Source of the DNA: Crambe crambe
Taxonomy: Eukaryota > Porifera > Demospongiae > Poecilosclerida > Crambeidae
Direction: 5' to 3'
DNA: 64,000 nt
Assembly: GCA_963924555.1 (NCBI GenBank)
Contig: OZ004587.1
Location: 124,001 to 188,000 of the forward strand
This document shows positions 12,547-26,690 of the stretch, piece by piece (the first letter of the stretch is position 1; every line of letters starts with the position of its first letter). Below the pieces are notes generated by a model. It saw nothing but the letters and a program-made list of their open reading frames with translations, ran no database searches and was not told the origin of the DNA. Both the position numbers and the translations under genes were made by a program.

Positions 12547-15500
12547 CTAATTGAATTTAATGTCAAACTGATCCACTTTGCATGAATACTCTATATCTTT
12601 CTCCTGTCCTCCGAGGACCACAAACTTCTTGTTCGAGAGAGGGATGCAGGAACAGCTGTGCCGTGGGTATGCTATGTCTGCAACCTTCAGCCACTCATTG
12701 GTCCCAGGGAAATACATGTGTACATCCTTCTTACATGCTTGTTGGTCATGACCCCCCACAGCTAGGAGGTGACCTCTGACAGTCACTGGAGCAGAGTTAC
12801 TCAAAGGAGGGTCAGGCAGCACAGACCATGTGGTATGCTTCTCTATAAGGTGGGGCAGTGATACTGAGAAGACCGGTTGTCTTCCATCCAGACCACACCT
12901 CTTACCTGTTCTCATTAGGTACCAAATTGCGACTCGAGAGGTGTCATGATAAATGGCAGACTGCATGGCATAGGCAGGCTCTGGTAAGGACGGAAGAACA
13001 TAAGAAGAACTAAAAGTCTCACAGTCTATACACTCCACTCTATCAAGAGGAACGCCATTAAACCCTCCTGCAATTATCAGCCATTTCTGATAACCGATGG
13101 CAACAGCATCGGCTCTTGGGGTCTGTAAAGGGTCTCCCGAAACAGCAACCCAATTGGATCCTCTGTCACTCCACTCTGATACTCGACTGCTGTATTCATC
13201 CTTGACTACGTTATAACCTCCAACAATGTAGAGTTTACTCATGACCACAGCCATTGCAAAGCGTTCGTACAAATAGAGGGAAAACATGCTCCATTTTGCC
13301 ACCCGAAGGTCAAATCTGAGGATTTTCCGTTGGTTGTCTCCGATGCCTATCCCCCCACCAAACAGAAGGTACCGCCCCATGAAGATGACACACTGGCCGA
13401 AGTGGACGCTGGAAGGGGTAGGGAGGCACTGCTTCCAGAAAAGGGGGAGCGTCACCTTGATGCCACTGGGAAGCTGAGAGAGAAGACATTTTTTTAATGC
13501 TGAAACAGTTTTCATGTGAAATCAAGAATTAAGTTTTGTGCTCACCAGTGAGGGGTGTCTAGTAGGTGAATGTGTGCTGGGGTGTGATCTCAGCTCATCA
13601 ATGGTGTTTTGGTAACCCTTGGCTTTCTCCAACATCTCCTTCTATGGAATGGGAATCAATTCAGTATAAAGATTACTGAAAGATCACCTCATCTTTTTGA
13701 TAAAATTTGTGTGGATTTCATGGATATTGACCATTATGATTATGCATCAACACTTAGTCTTATATTTTGGGTCCTCCCTCTTCACCCCCAGTAGGTAGAT
13801 AATGGTAAGTAACCTTAAGATGTTATTCTCAAGCACTTATAAAAACACACAACACTTTCAATGTTAATGATACCCTCTTGACAAAGCTTTCAGAATACAA
13901 CTTGAATGGAGATGGCTATAATTGGTAGTCAGGAGGTTTCAGTTGACCCGGTGGTTGGTATCATTAAAGGTGGTTGGTATCATTAAAGGTGGTTGGTATC
14001 ATTAAAGGTGGTTGGTATCATTAAAGGTGGTTGGTATCGTCTAAGGTGATTGGTATTATTAAAGGTGGTTGGTATTGTTAAAGGTGGTTAGTATCATGTT
14101 GGTATTGCTAAAGGTTTCGTTCACAAGGAGGGAGGGAGGGAGGGAGAGAAACCACAAAATTTACTTTGCAGAAATTGAAAGGCAAACTTGAGGTGGTTTT
14201 ATAAACAATCCACAGTCTGAGTGTGTGATACGAGTTTAAGTGTTGCATGAAGTGTCGGATGATAATAGTATTCACTCTAGGGAGCCATATATTACATGTT
14301 TTGGATTAAACTACTGGGCTCACTTGTGATTAAATTCTACAGTTGATTATTTACTCACCCTGAGCAGTTGAGCTTCTGTTTTGAGGGCTGTGTTCCGCCC
14401 TTCCAACTCTGCATACTGCAACTGCACGGAAGGGGACCAATCACATTGAAGTGCACATGAACCACCCCACAACATGGACATCACCATACATCAAGGAGCA
14501 CTCCACCATGTCCATGCTACTAATTACCAGGGGCAAATCATAATACTATTCATGTCCATGCAATCCTACTAATTACCAGGGGCAAATCATAATAATATTC
14601 ATATCCACTAATTACCAGGGGCAAATCATTCATATCCACTAATTACCAGGGGCAAATCATAGTACTCTCATATCATACCTGTAACGTCTCAATCATTTTC
14701 TTCAGCTTGTCCTGATCAGTGGGTATCACATGCATAAGTGGGAGCGGGGGGTGGACGTTATCGGACAGAACCTTAACCTGATCCTCAAGCACTGTGATGT
14801 TCTCTTCTAGGATGTCCATGGCAGACTTTCTGTCCCGGCTGATCTGCATCTCCGTCTCCAGCTGCTGTTCCAGGTGCTTTATCACCTCGTTCCGCTTCTC
14901 CATACTCTGTAGGGTCATTTCCAAATTCTCCCGTTGCTTCCTCTACAAGGAAAGAATACTGTATGAAAGGGGTGTGGCATATCATGATCATGTGATTTGT
15001 GTTGAAAGGGGTATGGTATCATAAGACATGTGCTGAAAGGGGGCGTTACATCATGATTGCATATATACACGTCACATGATAAGTCATGTGACTTCAGACA
15101 CTGTTCTCATGCATACATAAAAATCATACACTGACCTCGATAGAGACTTCATTGGATAACATTGAGACTTCTGTGAGCAGTCTGCTAGCCTCTTGATGTT
15201 TCACTACTTGCAATGCCTCCAGTCGTCTCTTCTGTTCCACCAATTCCCCATTCCTCAGTTCCAGCTGGCTCTTTTCTTCCTCAAACTCGCTCTTCTCATC
15301 TTGCAGCTGCCTGATTGTTATTTGGAATTCTTTTTTCAGGGACTCAATGTGATCAGCCAATCGACGATTCTCCTGCAAGACCAGCACCGTGTCCCTCTGC
15401 AAGTAAACAGAGCCGAATGATCAATAATGTTATGTCTTCAGGGTTCTCCCCAGGATTTTGGATTGCCCAGAGATTGGCCATATCTCCAGGCAGGGGTCCA

Positions 15501-17705
15501 GGGATCATTTGTCCAGGGATTTTGCTCAGAATTCAGGAATGTCCTCCAGTGAATATTATTACAGAAAAAGAAACTTTAAAAGGTGGTACAGCCATGGCTA
15601 TCCTTTTCCCCCAGATACCTTGTAGCTATATGTAGTCTCTGTTTGATGTTACAGCTTAGCTACTTGTAATTAGCTTCTACCTAGTGTAAAAACTTGGTGA
15701 TTAATTTTCGTAATAAATTAACATTGGCCACTTATTCTTCTGACTCATTAATAAGCTATTAATTTTGAGACCTCATTAGATTCATCTTTTTGTTGCACGA
15801 GGGAGGGATGCCTCATCTGGTAGCTAAGCAGCTGTGTCAGCTTACGTACCACCCTGTTTAAAGTCAATACTAGAGGAAGTACTAACATTGTTTGAAGCTA
15901 TTTCAAACAAGAAATTTTACACTGCTGAATTTAGTAACTACAAATGAAAGCTATATGCACAATGTAATGTTTAATGCATTTTTATGATCAATTGTAATGT
16001 ATATTTAACTGTGTATTATGTCAGTCAGACTCAGTCCTGCCTTAGAATAATAGTTTTGTGAGTACTTGTGAATTCATTATTATAAGGATTATGAAGACTC
16101 TTCTGGAACTGAAAGTGGATTCATGCACCTTAATTACCTTGGACTCATCGGAGATGTCAGCCCCCAGTCCTGAAGTTACTACGCTTCCACTGTATGTTGA
16201 ATAAGTGGCCATACTTGTTCCAGTCACGTCACTGATCGTACCAAATGCTGAGTCAGCATCATCATCATTACCCTTGACTTGAAGGGCAATCATTGGTTCC
16301 TCCAGAGAGAGGGCAGGGGAGGGAGGATCTGAGCAGTGAGAAAGAAATGGATTGTCACTGTTCATATTTGTGTCTGAACTATCACTGTTTTCATCAGTAA
16401 CTGATCTGCAACATCAGTTATAAAAACTTACTTTGTCTAAAAATAAAGTTGCTATAGCAAAAGGCACATACAAGAACTGATTTCTCATCCTTAGTATACC
16501 TGATGTGCTCTTCTTTGTTGCCTCTTCAAGCTCGGCCATTTTTTCTGATGAAGATACAAGATTCAATGTTTTTTCTCCATAGGTGATGCTGAGGACTCCT
16601 ATGTTCCTCAGAGCTTGCTGCTCTTCTCTGGTTAGCTTCTGGATCATCTCATCTGCACTGGGCAAGGCTCTAAAGGTCAGTTGGACACAGCCGGGATCTG
16701 TTTTCAGGAATCTCAAGTTGTAAGAGCCTATTGCTGAGTTAAGATGAAAGCAAAGCTTCTTCAATTCATCCACAGTCATGGTTTCAAAGTTGCATTCCTC
16801 TATTTTGAACACTACAACTTTTCCATCCTTCTTCTCATCCTCAAAGGTGTTATTCGGACACTCACATATTCTACGTTTAGCATACTCCTTGAATTGTGTT
16901 ATATAAGCTTTTAGCCGAATCATGAGTTGATGCTCTTCTTCAAAGATGCAATCGATGAACAACTGAATCAGATCATAGTCAAAGAATGACCAGTGTTGCT
17001 CTGCTTCATCAAGTAGTTTATCAATTGTGTAACAATCTTCAAATATTTCACGAAATTTGTCATCTTTTTTGGAAATAATTCGAATGATTTCTTCAGCTGT
17101 TGTTTCTGATTTCAATGCTCTGCGCAATCGAATCTCAAGAGCTATGAATTTGTTTTTGATATCGCCAGTATCTTTAGATAAACGAAAGATGAAGTTTATT
17201 CGGACGTGTTCAGGCATGTCTTTGGATAAGTAAGGGAAGAGAGCCTCAACATCTACAGAGTTACAAAGTCATGTGACAATAATTCTGTGTTGTACACTGT
17301 GTCAACTATGTGGCTATACCTGGTGGATGAGAAGTTTGGAGGTATTTCTCCTTGATGACCTTAGCTATTGCAGGATGGTTAACTGGCAGTGCTTTCAGTG
17401 CAGAGGAGAGATTCTTCCATGTTGGTTCTAAACCTTGACCTGCCATCCAGTCCATCAGCATCTGACTGAAACACTCTGCTGGATCATTACTGAACTTTGT
17501 TCTTATTGCTTCAAGAGAGGAAGGACACAGTCCCAACTCCACCCCCAAATGAAACCATTTCACTTGGGCATCCCAAATGCAGTTCCTCACTTCTTTCAGG
17601 TCACCCATCCCTAACACAGCTGCATGCAGAGTATTATATACAATGACGATGGTAAGAGTAGCTATGATTTAACTAGCTAAGCTTACTTTCTTGGCCTGGA
17701 TTCAT
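12547..17705 (-). CDS. Gene A: Death - conserved module - coiled coil - kelch protein
   Basis: Nine exons (17705-17687, 17619-17320, 17252-16500, 16400-16138, 15396-15136, 14942-14679, 14415-14359, 13641-13546, 13473-12547) join in phase and give 979 residues. Residues about 8-100 are a Death domain (helix with GVELGL, then a W-containing second half). Residues 107-357 are a helical/alpha-beta module shared with genes B and C; similar sequences follow Death domains in many sponge and cnidarian predicted proteins, but I know no family name. A Ser/Asp-rich linker follows (358-445), then a heptad-like coiled coil (about 446-660). About six kelch blades follow (672-979; GGGIG, IVGGY, IAGGF, AVGGH, VLGG). 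Death domains pair with other Death folds, kelch propellers bind ligands, and coiled coils dimerise; a scaffold or sensor role is inferred. The start exon encodes MNPGQ, as in B and C. Confidence 0.85.
13950..14116 (+). repeat. 19-base minisatellite in gene A intron
   Basis: About eight to nine copies of GGTGGTTGGTATCATTAAA, diverging toward the end, followed by a short GGGA run near 14127-14145. Confidence 0.9.
14515..14672 (+). repeat. Tandem repeat in gene A intron
   Basis: Four copies built around CTAATTACCAGGGGCAAATC, spaced 31-50 bases, lie between the exons at 14679 and 14415. Confidence 0.85.
15420..15640. other. Repeat-like sequence in a gene A intron
   Basis: Contains clustered copies of 'ccagggat' and related words between exons 5 and 4 of gene A. 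No coding potential was supported. Confidence 0.3.
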
Positions 17706-19036
17706 CTTGTCGTCGTAGCTATTAAATGAGTTTGGAAGGTGTTTGGAGTCAGTCAGGAAGATAAAATGTTTATCTATAGAGAAAAAGCCTGCTCACCTGA
17801 CCATGATCAGATTGGTGCATGCACACACAACAGAGCTATCTAGATTGAGAGCTACAGATAAGTTCTGGAGGACAGAACTAGTCTACCATAAAGAAAAGGT
17901 ATTTTATAGGCATACCTCTGAAGACTCTTTCAGCCTTGTAACTATCACTTAGCTCTGCATGGTGTAAAGTATTATAGCAAAAGGACCTAACCTGCACTAG
18001 TTGGGTTCAGTGGTTCTGCTGCTTCCCAGTGAGAAGCTCATAGTTATCACTGAACTTGGGACTCAGCATCTGTAGGCTAGATTTTGTGATAGGGAAATCC
18101 CTACATCCTGTTGAAGGAACCACATAGCTAGGTAAAGGGAATGTAGTTTGGTGAACCATCCCAGCTGACCTCACCAGACTATACAGTACCACAAGGGCTG
18201 CTTGTGTTCATACATGGAAGCACTATAAAGCTTATTACTATAGTAATGGTCTTAAGTATAGTGTAAATGTCCTTGCAGTGCTCTTCTATATTAGACAGAG
18301 GAGTTGTACCATTAGGGCAACTGGGGCACTTGCCCCAGTAAAATTTTCATGGTGAAAAATGGGTGTGATCAGCAAAAAGGGCATGACAGAAAAACAATTT
18401 TCCACACGAGCCCCACCAAATCTCAGATCCTAGCTACTCCATTGTTAGACATGGCATCTGTAATTGAAAATTTTGTTAGACTATACATAGTTTAATATTA
18501 TCATTAATTATTTTCTGTGGTGTTATGTTGTATCCTGTTATGTCATTCTAGTTGTTTAAGTAGACACACCCCCTTGGCTTCTCAACCAGTGAACTCAGCA
18601 GCAAGAAGATTCAACTATGGAGGAACAGTGGAAACAGTGGAACAATAATTCGATATGCAGTGTTAGAAGATGTCAGACATGCAGGAATGCGATTGCCAGA
18701 GGATGACAATGGAAAAGAAATATGTAGCAAGCTTTGATGGTTCCTCTATGGGACGCACAATGAACATCGTGGGTTCCCTTCCTTACAGCCGAGCTTTGAT
18801 AATAGATTAAACTTGGTATGAAGGAAAGGTCCCGAAATATCGAAGGTAATTTATAATAGCAGCTAGTTTATTGTTGTTTCTTAAGGGAGGAATGTGTGTG
18901 CGTGCATGCATGCATGCATGCATGTATGCGCGTGTGTGAAGATTTAAGAGTATTATATTTAATTTCCCAGCCTTCTATGAGGCCCTGGTATAATTATTAT
19001 CTTGTGCATTGCAACAATTATACCTAGATGATTTTA

Positions 19037-19102
<66 letters not shown>

Positions 19103-22100
19103 TGGCTAAATTCATGCCTTTTAAAGGCTAAGTTAGATGTCAGGGTATGTGATCTGTCACAGAATTCCATTGTGGCACAGCAATGATGAAAAATGAGGTA
19201 TTGCAAGTAACAAATCCTACCCTTAACTAACATTGCTCAATGAAGATCTTCCACTGTACTGCAGAAGGTAATAATGATCCAGTCAAATGCATTTTGTATA
19301 GCCAGAGGATCACAAAGTTTAACCTGCAGCACACCATTATGCTGACTAGCTAACTATGTACTTGAAGTTGCATTCAGTCAATGTGCATGCCAGAGCCTCC
19401 AATCATACTCATTTATCAGTATTTTTACTGAAATTTGACCAAAAATACTGAAAAAAATACTGAAATTAGGCAAATTCACTATACACATTGGCTGAAAATA
19501 CTGAAATTCATGATAAGAATACTGAAAATGAGACAATTTATACTGAAATCAAAGTTCACAGGTTGGAGGCACTGGCATGCGCAATGTGTGTTCCCGGAAA
19601 GAGTGGGAAATTCAAACATGATGCCAGCGATAGTTCCACTCTCTACTGTAAGTCAGTTTAGCTATAATTATAGCTAAGTAAGTTACCATGAGTGTGTAAA
19701 GGTTAGCTCTAGCTATGTGGATGAAAAAGACTGCTACTTCCTCTACTTTTTTATAAGAGTGATGAATATATATATTAACCGGGCCCTATCTAACGGTGCA
19801 AGGAGAATGGAATAGAGACACCCAGGATAGGACAGAGGACACAGAAGTTGTGGTAGCTACTACAAAACAATCTCTAAAAGAGAAACTTATACTCTCCATT
19901 ATTCATAAGTTCCACTGTTCTCCACGCAGTTAAGTATACATTAATAACGAGTTAGTCTTTAAAAGCAGCTTATGCCTTGGCACTGGTGGCTATATTTAGG
20001 CAATGTCTTATAATGCACACTTTTAAATTCAATTCTAAGTTTTTGTACTCAATGAAGGGTCTGGGGTTATGTATATAAATATCAAATGAGTTAGATGTCA
20101 ATTAATTTTATGTGATGAGATATAACTTGATAGAAGTGATAATTATATTCACTGGTTCCATGCAAGGCCTATAGTCTAGTCTTTGTTCTCGCCTTTCCTG
20201 ATATCTGGCTGATCATCTGACATGACATGTGGTAGTCTCTGCTCTCTCTGTTGTTTACTTTCAGGCTTGTAGTCTCTATCAGATATGCTTACTGTTCTTG
20301 TCCATGGGTCTTCCTTTGGATTGTGATAGATCTCCATCAGATCTGACATCATATCTTTTGAGAGATATGATGTCAAGTTTACATGACCCAACTTTCCCCT
20401 TTGTTTGGACTGGCTTTGATAATGAGATAGCAAGGATTGCAGTTATTATAGACATGCAAGGTCTTCCACAAATCTGCATACAACTACTTTCTCTCCTGAA
20501 GGATCTCATTTTCATATGGCCTTAGGCAATCAGTCTAAAACTTATTGGGATGTAATGACATCAGCACTCTGGGGTGGAATAATAGTGATAGAGTAGTTCC
20601 TGCATATCATGGAGGGAGAAGTTGGGAGCAGTCTCAACTTACTATCCAACTTACTATCATGTACACAAGAAGACAATACAGGAAAGGGGCAACATGTCAG
20701 ACCAACAGACAAAGGAGGGTGGGTGGGGAAATTCTTCCTTTTGAATATTTCAAGCTTGGCTATTGCAGTCTCTGTGAATGGAGCAGATAATAACACTAAG
20801 GGGGTGAATAGCCAAAGTGCATGCATTTATAGGGTGAATAACAAATATGCATCCTTAGTTAACTTTGGTTTAGTACAGTAAACCTCATATCTCTCACTGA
20901 AAGAATAAGAGCCATTTTGAAAATATTATTAGCTAGATCCATTGTATAATGCAGTATTCAGCTATGTATGTGAGTGAGTAAAATAGGTCCTCCCAAGTGT
21001 GTCCTTCAGTAATCTCATCTCTATCTATGCAGGTGTGGTGGTGTGCTAGCTGTACGAGACCACATAGCTACCAGTGTTACCATGGATCACCATTCAAGAT
21101 CATAATGCAGGCCCAGGCTGGATTTGAGTCACAGAGAATGTCGAGAAGATTGTAAGAAAGCAGGGGATGAGGGAACTGTATGATAACTGCCTCCCTATAT
21201 ACCCTCATGGGGTCTACTGGTCCACATCCACACAAGTGAGAAAATGGGTGAGTGGCTATACAGCTACAAGGGTATGCTTTAAATTTATCCCATTTCCTTC
21301 AATTGAAGACATCTACTACATCTATCTGTTTAATTAAAGGGACATCCTCATTCTTAAACCATTGTTATATCAGACTAGTATGTTCATGGACATTTGTATT
21401 ATCAGTAGTGCTTATTCTCAGGATTAAACAGTCAGGGACAATAATTTTATTTGCTAGTTGCCTTTAGCTCTTGCCTTCAGCTAAACGATGTGATGTGTGG
21501 ACAACTTTCAAACACTTGTGTAGGTCCATGAACCTCCAACCTCCATATTTGCATGTGGTCTTCTTTTATAAAGGTCATTAGAGATCAATGGACAAGCATG
21601 CATCCGCATCCATAAAATAAACAACATACAACAAATCTTCTTGTGTGTGTGCTATGTAACTATGTACTTATGCCTTGATTTCCTTCCAAAATATCATTCA
21701 CTTTGCTCAATTGGTTTTATACTGTTTGACAGGAGATAATGTAGCCAAACTAGTTTCATGATGTAGTTTAAGAGTACAATTTTCATGAAAAAGGGCATTA
21801 GAGCATCATGTCTAATCACAAGGCATTCTGGATGACGAGAATGCATGAATGCCACTCACTTCATATGAATAAAAATTTCAAACTGGTGTTTGCCAGAAAG
21901 TTATAGTACAACTTTGTCATTAAGTCACCATGGAGATGTCATGATAATCACATGGTAGCCAGTACCATTCATTTCGCTCTTCCCAATAATCTTTTTTAGA
22001 AAAAAATTAATAGTCCAAAAAAAGGTCTTGTCACAAAATTTAATAAGTACAAAATGAATAACTGAAAATTACCAATTACATAATTGCAATATAGAAATTA

Positions 22101-22217
22101 TGTTAGCATGAAGTATACAAAAAGTTGCAGCATAATTTCAAGATAATTATAGAAACTGTTGAGTGAGGGAAAGCACAAATCAGTATAACACAATAGTGGT
22201 GGATGAGGAGGGGAGTG
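17706..22217. other. Intergenic between genes A and B, part duplicated at 50.2-52.5 kb
   Basis: No gene is supported. 18898-18937 holds GCAT/GTGT microsatellite and 19038-19098 a GA run. The part from about 20,155 to 22,217 matches 50,215-52,537, which is the downstream flank of gene C; examples are 'gcatatcatggagggagaag' and 'ggacatcctcatt'. Open frames are not preserved between the two copies, so this flank is probably non-coding. At 19,890-19,920 is the right end of a 'ttccactgt' MITE. Confidence 0.5.
19038..19098 (+). repeat. (GA)n microsatellite
   Basis: An uninterrupted run of about 30 GA units. Confidence 0.95.
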
Positions 22218-25200
22218 TCATTGTTTAGTGAGTAAGTATTCCACCACCTCACTGTGACCCTTCTCTAGGGCCAACTGGAGTGGGGTCTGGTTAAACTTGT
22301 TCTTGATGGTTGGGGAGCATTCTTTATTCTGGGTGAAGTATTTTACAATGGAGAGATGTCCTTGCAGAGCTGCCATGTGAAGAGGTGTGACATTATAGTC
22401 ATCCAGACTGTTGGGGTCACAGCCATGCCTCTCAACCAAGTTCATGACAAGGTGGAAGTGACCCTCTTGAGAAGCAGCATGGAGTGGTTGTCTTTCAAAC
22501 TGACCAGGAACATTAGGACTGCAATGCATGACATTTATTAAATAGTCTACTACATCACTATGTCCTTGATGGGCTGCAATGTGAAGTGGTGTGTTGTTAT
22601 CATTGTCTGTATGGAGTGGATCACACTTTCTCTCTTCACATAAATACTTGACAGTAGATAAGTGTCCATGTTTTGCAGCAAGATGTAGGGGGGTGTCTTG
22701 ATTGTTATCTCTACTGGCAGGGTCACAGCCACACTCCATTATCAAGAACTTGACAATGGACAAATGACCCTCCTGGGCAGCCATAAAGAGAGGTCCTCTA
22801 CCAGCCACACCACTAGGAAGGTTGGGGTCACATTGACAGTCTTTGATCATATACTTTATGATCTTGATGTGCCCCTTCAGAGCTGCCACGTGAATGGGAG
22901 TGATCTTGTGTGAGGTGGAGTCGGAAAATATCTTCTCCATCAAATACCTTTCGATTTTCAAATTTCCACCATAGCAGGCTCTATGTAGTGATGAGATACC
23001 TTCTTCATCCTGGTCGAGTGGATCCATTTGATGATTTCCTACCAAATACTTGACTGTTGAGAGATGCCCTGCTTCAGCTGCTCTGTGGAGAGGAGTTGTT
23101 CCTTTAAAACCTGTAGGTGCACGGTTACTTTGAACTTCATTGATTAGGTACTTGAGCACCTCCAGTCTGCCATAGCCAGCTGCAACGTGTAATACACTAT
23201 CACCATTCCTATCCTTGGTCAAGGGATTGAGCCCCTTTATGATGAGACGCTTGATTTCTTCTAGGTTTCCTTCTTTGGCTGCATGGTGTAGTTCTTCATT
23301 GCACTCTGTTGTGGTTTGTGCTGAGTCTATTATGTCCAGTCGTGGGTGATCCAAGTCTCTCCTGATGTTATCCTGTGATATGAGGGTAGGAAACTGTCAC
23401 TCTAGTACTAATAATCATGATGAAGTGACTCTCTCTCTCTAATTAGCTACATCATTGAGGTACCTGATGCACAAACCATAATGTTTTGGTTTGTACATTT
23501 TTTTTCTGACTCAATCATGACTTTATAGCTATAAATTTGAGATTTTGTTTTCATGGAGTGATACTCCCTGTGAAAGCTATGTCCCCATACCACTCTGTTT
23601 GAATTTTATACCGGACTAAACACTAAAGCTATTTCCAACAAAATTTACAAGGAATAATTGCAATGGGAACTCGTCTTTGCTAGCTATGACTGATGATCCA
23701 CAAAAGATGAAATCTTTCCAACAGCAGATTAATTTATCATGACAGTAGCAAGAATTCAACATAAAAAAGAAAAGCTGCCGAGTTTGATGACAATGAAACT
23801 AGGCAGCTATTTTGAGTAAAGCATCTTTTGGAATATCTATGATTATATTAGTCAAATGAAAGGACCCATTAAATTATTTAGTACCTACAAACAAAAAGTG
23901 GATTCACACTCTGTCACTTGCTCCTTACCATGTCAGTCCCCAGTCCTGAAGTTACTATACTTTCATTGTATGTTGAACGAGTGGCCACACTTGTTCCAGT
24001 CACGTCACTGATCATACCAAATGCTGAGTTAGCACCATCATCACCACTCTTCACTTGAAGGGCAGCCATTGGTTTCTCCAGAGAGAGGGTAGGGGAGGGA
24101 GGATCTTGGGAGGGAAAAGGAAAATATTTAAATTTTATTTTTCTGGATTGTCGCTGTTCATAATTGTGTCTGAACTGTCACTGTTTTCACTTTCACTTTC
24201 AGTAACTTCAACAGTGAGATCTGTAACATCAACAGTTATACTTCATGCATCTACCTTGTCTACCAAATAGAGTTGCTATAGCAATAGTACAAAAAGCTGT
24301 ATAGTTACCTGATGTCCTCTTCTTTGTTGCCTCTTTAAGTTCGGCCATTTCTTCTGATGGAGATAAAAGATTCAATGTTTGTTTTCCATAGGTGATGCTG
24401 AGGACTCCCATATTCCTCAGAATTCGTTGCTCTTCTCTGGTTAGCTTCTGGATCATCTTGTCTGCACTGGACAAGGCTCTGAAGGTCAGTTGGACACAAC
24501 CAGGAGCTGTTTTCAGCAATCTTAATTTGTAAGAGCCTATTGCTGAGTTGAGACGAGAACAAAGCTTCTTTAATTCACTCACTGTCATGGCTTCAAAGTT
24601 GCATTCCTCTATTTTGAACACAACAACTTTTCCATTCTTCTTTTCATCCTCAAAGATGTTACTTGGACACTCACATATTCTGTGTCTTGCATACTTTTCG
24701 AAACTTGCTACATACCCTTTCAGCAACAGTTTGAGATGATGTTGCTCATCTTCAAAGAGACAAAGGATGAGTAACTCAGTCAGATCGTAGTCAAAAAACG
24801 ACCAATGATTCTCTGCTTCATCAAGTAATTTATCAATTGTGTCACAATCTTCAAATATCTCACGATACTTATAATTTTTTCTCGTAATGATGTGTATGAT
24901 CTCTTTAGCTGTTATTTCTGATCTCATCAAAGCTCTCCTTAGCCGAAACTCAAGATTTATGAAGTCATTTTCAATACTTGCAGTATCTTGTTTCAGACGA
25001 TGGATGAGGTTGGTTCTTTCATGTTCAGGCATGTCCTTGGATAAGTATGGAAAGAGAGCCTTAACATCTGCAGAAATACCAGTTAGTAATTACACACATC
25101 AACCTCCTAGCTAAAGGAGTCATGAAGCTATATGTATTCATCTAACTTACCTACTGAACTTGTATTTGACTCTGTTGGACAATGGGAATCTGATGACTGT

Positions 25201-26181
25201 GCACCTATGATTATAATTTAGCTACATAAAATTTAATGTCACAATTTCTGTCAGCATTCTGAAATTAATTCCGGCATGATTAAAAAGCAAACAAAATATG
25301 GGGAGTATATTTCATAATAGATAGCAAGAAAACATAAATGCAGTTAATTTGAACTCCAAGCATTTGTATATCTATTAAAGCATAAAAAAGTGGTAGCTAT
25401 AGCCTATTTGAGCTAGTTACATAGTTACCTGTTTGACCAGTTTCACAATACTTTTTCTCAATAGCCTCTGATAAAGAAGAGAATTTGATAAGTGGTGCCT
25501 TGAGAGCTGTGGCCAGGTTTTTCCATGTACATGCAGAGCCTTGACCCATCAACCAATCCAGAAGGACTTGATTGAAACATTCAGCTGGGTCATTGTTGAA
25601 CTTGGTCCTAATGGCTTCAAGGTCTGAAGGATCTAGTTCCAACTCCACTCCTAGGTGGTACCACTTAGTGTAGGCAGCCCAGATAAAGTTCCTCACTGCC
25701 TTCAGATTCTTAGTAACCAACAGAGCTACAATAGAAAAAGATCAGTTGTCCTTCATTTAATAGTTGCTAGCTATATCAGTGGAAAGACCTTCAAGGTCAC
25801 TTTTAGCTATGAAATTTTAATGAAATTGATAGATACCGAAGAGCAACATCTGATTAACTGGATGGGCACTCTCCATGCTGAGATAGCTACACTAAGTATT
25901 TAACATTGGCAGCAAACAAAGCTTCAGGCAGATGTTTTATTTTATTCATTCATTTCGTGTCTGCATCACACAAACTTATCTAAACAGGATAGGGAACAGG
26001 GACACAATCAACTATAGATACTTATAGATTTTTTATCATTTTTTATTTGCATATGAAATAACCAAAAAAAAATTACAGTACAGCCAAACTTATAGCTACA
26101 TGTACTGTATAAATCCAATGGACTTGCTATGATTTATATTGCATGCCAGTTTAATAACTTACTTCCTTGACCAGGATTCAT
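22218..26181 (-). CDS. Gene B: Death - conserved module - 11 ankyrin repeats
   Basis: Exons 26181-26163, 25725-25429, 25204-25151, 25067-24309, 24104-23929 and 23372-22218 join in phase and give 819 residues. The first exon encodes MNPGQG. A Death domain covers about 8-100. A 54-base exon (Ser/Thr-rich, 18 residues) is not found in A or C. The shared module runs from about 124 to 376. A short Pro/Ser/Asp linker leads to 11 ankyrin repeats (436-819; typical TPLHLAAKHGHLSTVKYL pattern). Ankyrin repeats bind protein partners; a Death-coupled adaptor or sensor is inferred. A homologue of gene C's exon at 56.7 kb is present at about 24.23 kb. It has lost its splice donor and runs into a stop, so it is skipped in this model. 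The linker lacks about 15 bases before its donor that A and C retain. Confidence 0.85.
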
Positions 26182-26690
26182 CTTGATGTGTCACCACTGA
26201 GAGAGTTTCAAGAGGGAGAGGAGAAGTATGTATCTGTGCAAAGGACAGGTTGAGGGTGGTCACCAGATGAGCTTGGGAGTGGAAGAGTGGGGGGAGAAAG
26301 AGCACTGATCAAGAGATTAAAGTGTCTGGACGGAGAAAGAGTGGGCTCTTTTAATCGAACCCTACGTATATGTCTTAGTATTGATAACGTCTACTGTTGT
26401 TGACTTAATGTGGTACGAGCCCCGCCCCCTGAACGATGCAGTGGAATTCGGGCGCTATGCACTCACACTAGGTTTGATTGAGTAGTGTACTAGTTCTATG
26501 TACACAGTAAACTGTATAACTCGAAGAACGATAGCTATGGCTACACTTAGCGAAAATCTTGGGTGCAGGATAAACAAACCTCACGCGCATGCGCATTTAA
26601 TTAATTATTTAATCATAAAAATACAACCACACTATATAATTAGTGATAGTAATACTTATAGAGTCGGTATTTGTGATTAGTCGTCCTGAT
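26182..26690 (-). promoter_or_regulatory. Upstream region of gene B, conserved at two other places
   Basis: This segment is strongly similar to 59,062-59,640 (upstream of gene C) and to an orphan copy at 31,893-32,345. Shared blocks include 'gaaagagcactgatcaagag', 'ccccctgaacga', 'tagctatggctac' and 'gcatgcgca' followed by TTAATTA. Position just 5' of the start exon suggests promoter content. No transcription start could be fixed. Confidence 0.5.

Noticed and set aside
20176-20881. Several overlapping open frames on both strands
   Set aside because: They lie in the duplicated flank, and the copy at 50.2-51.2 kb does not preserve them.
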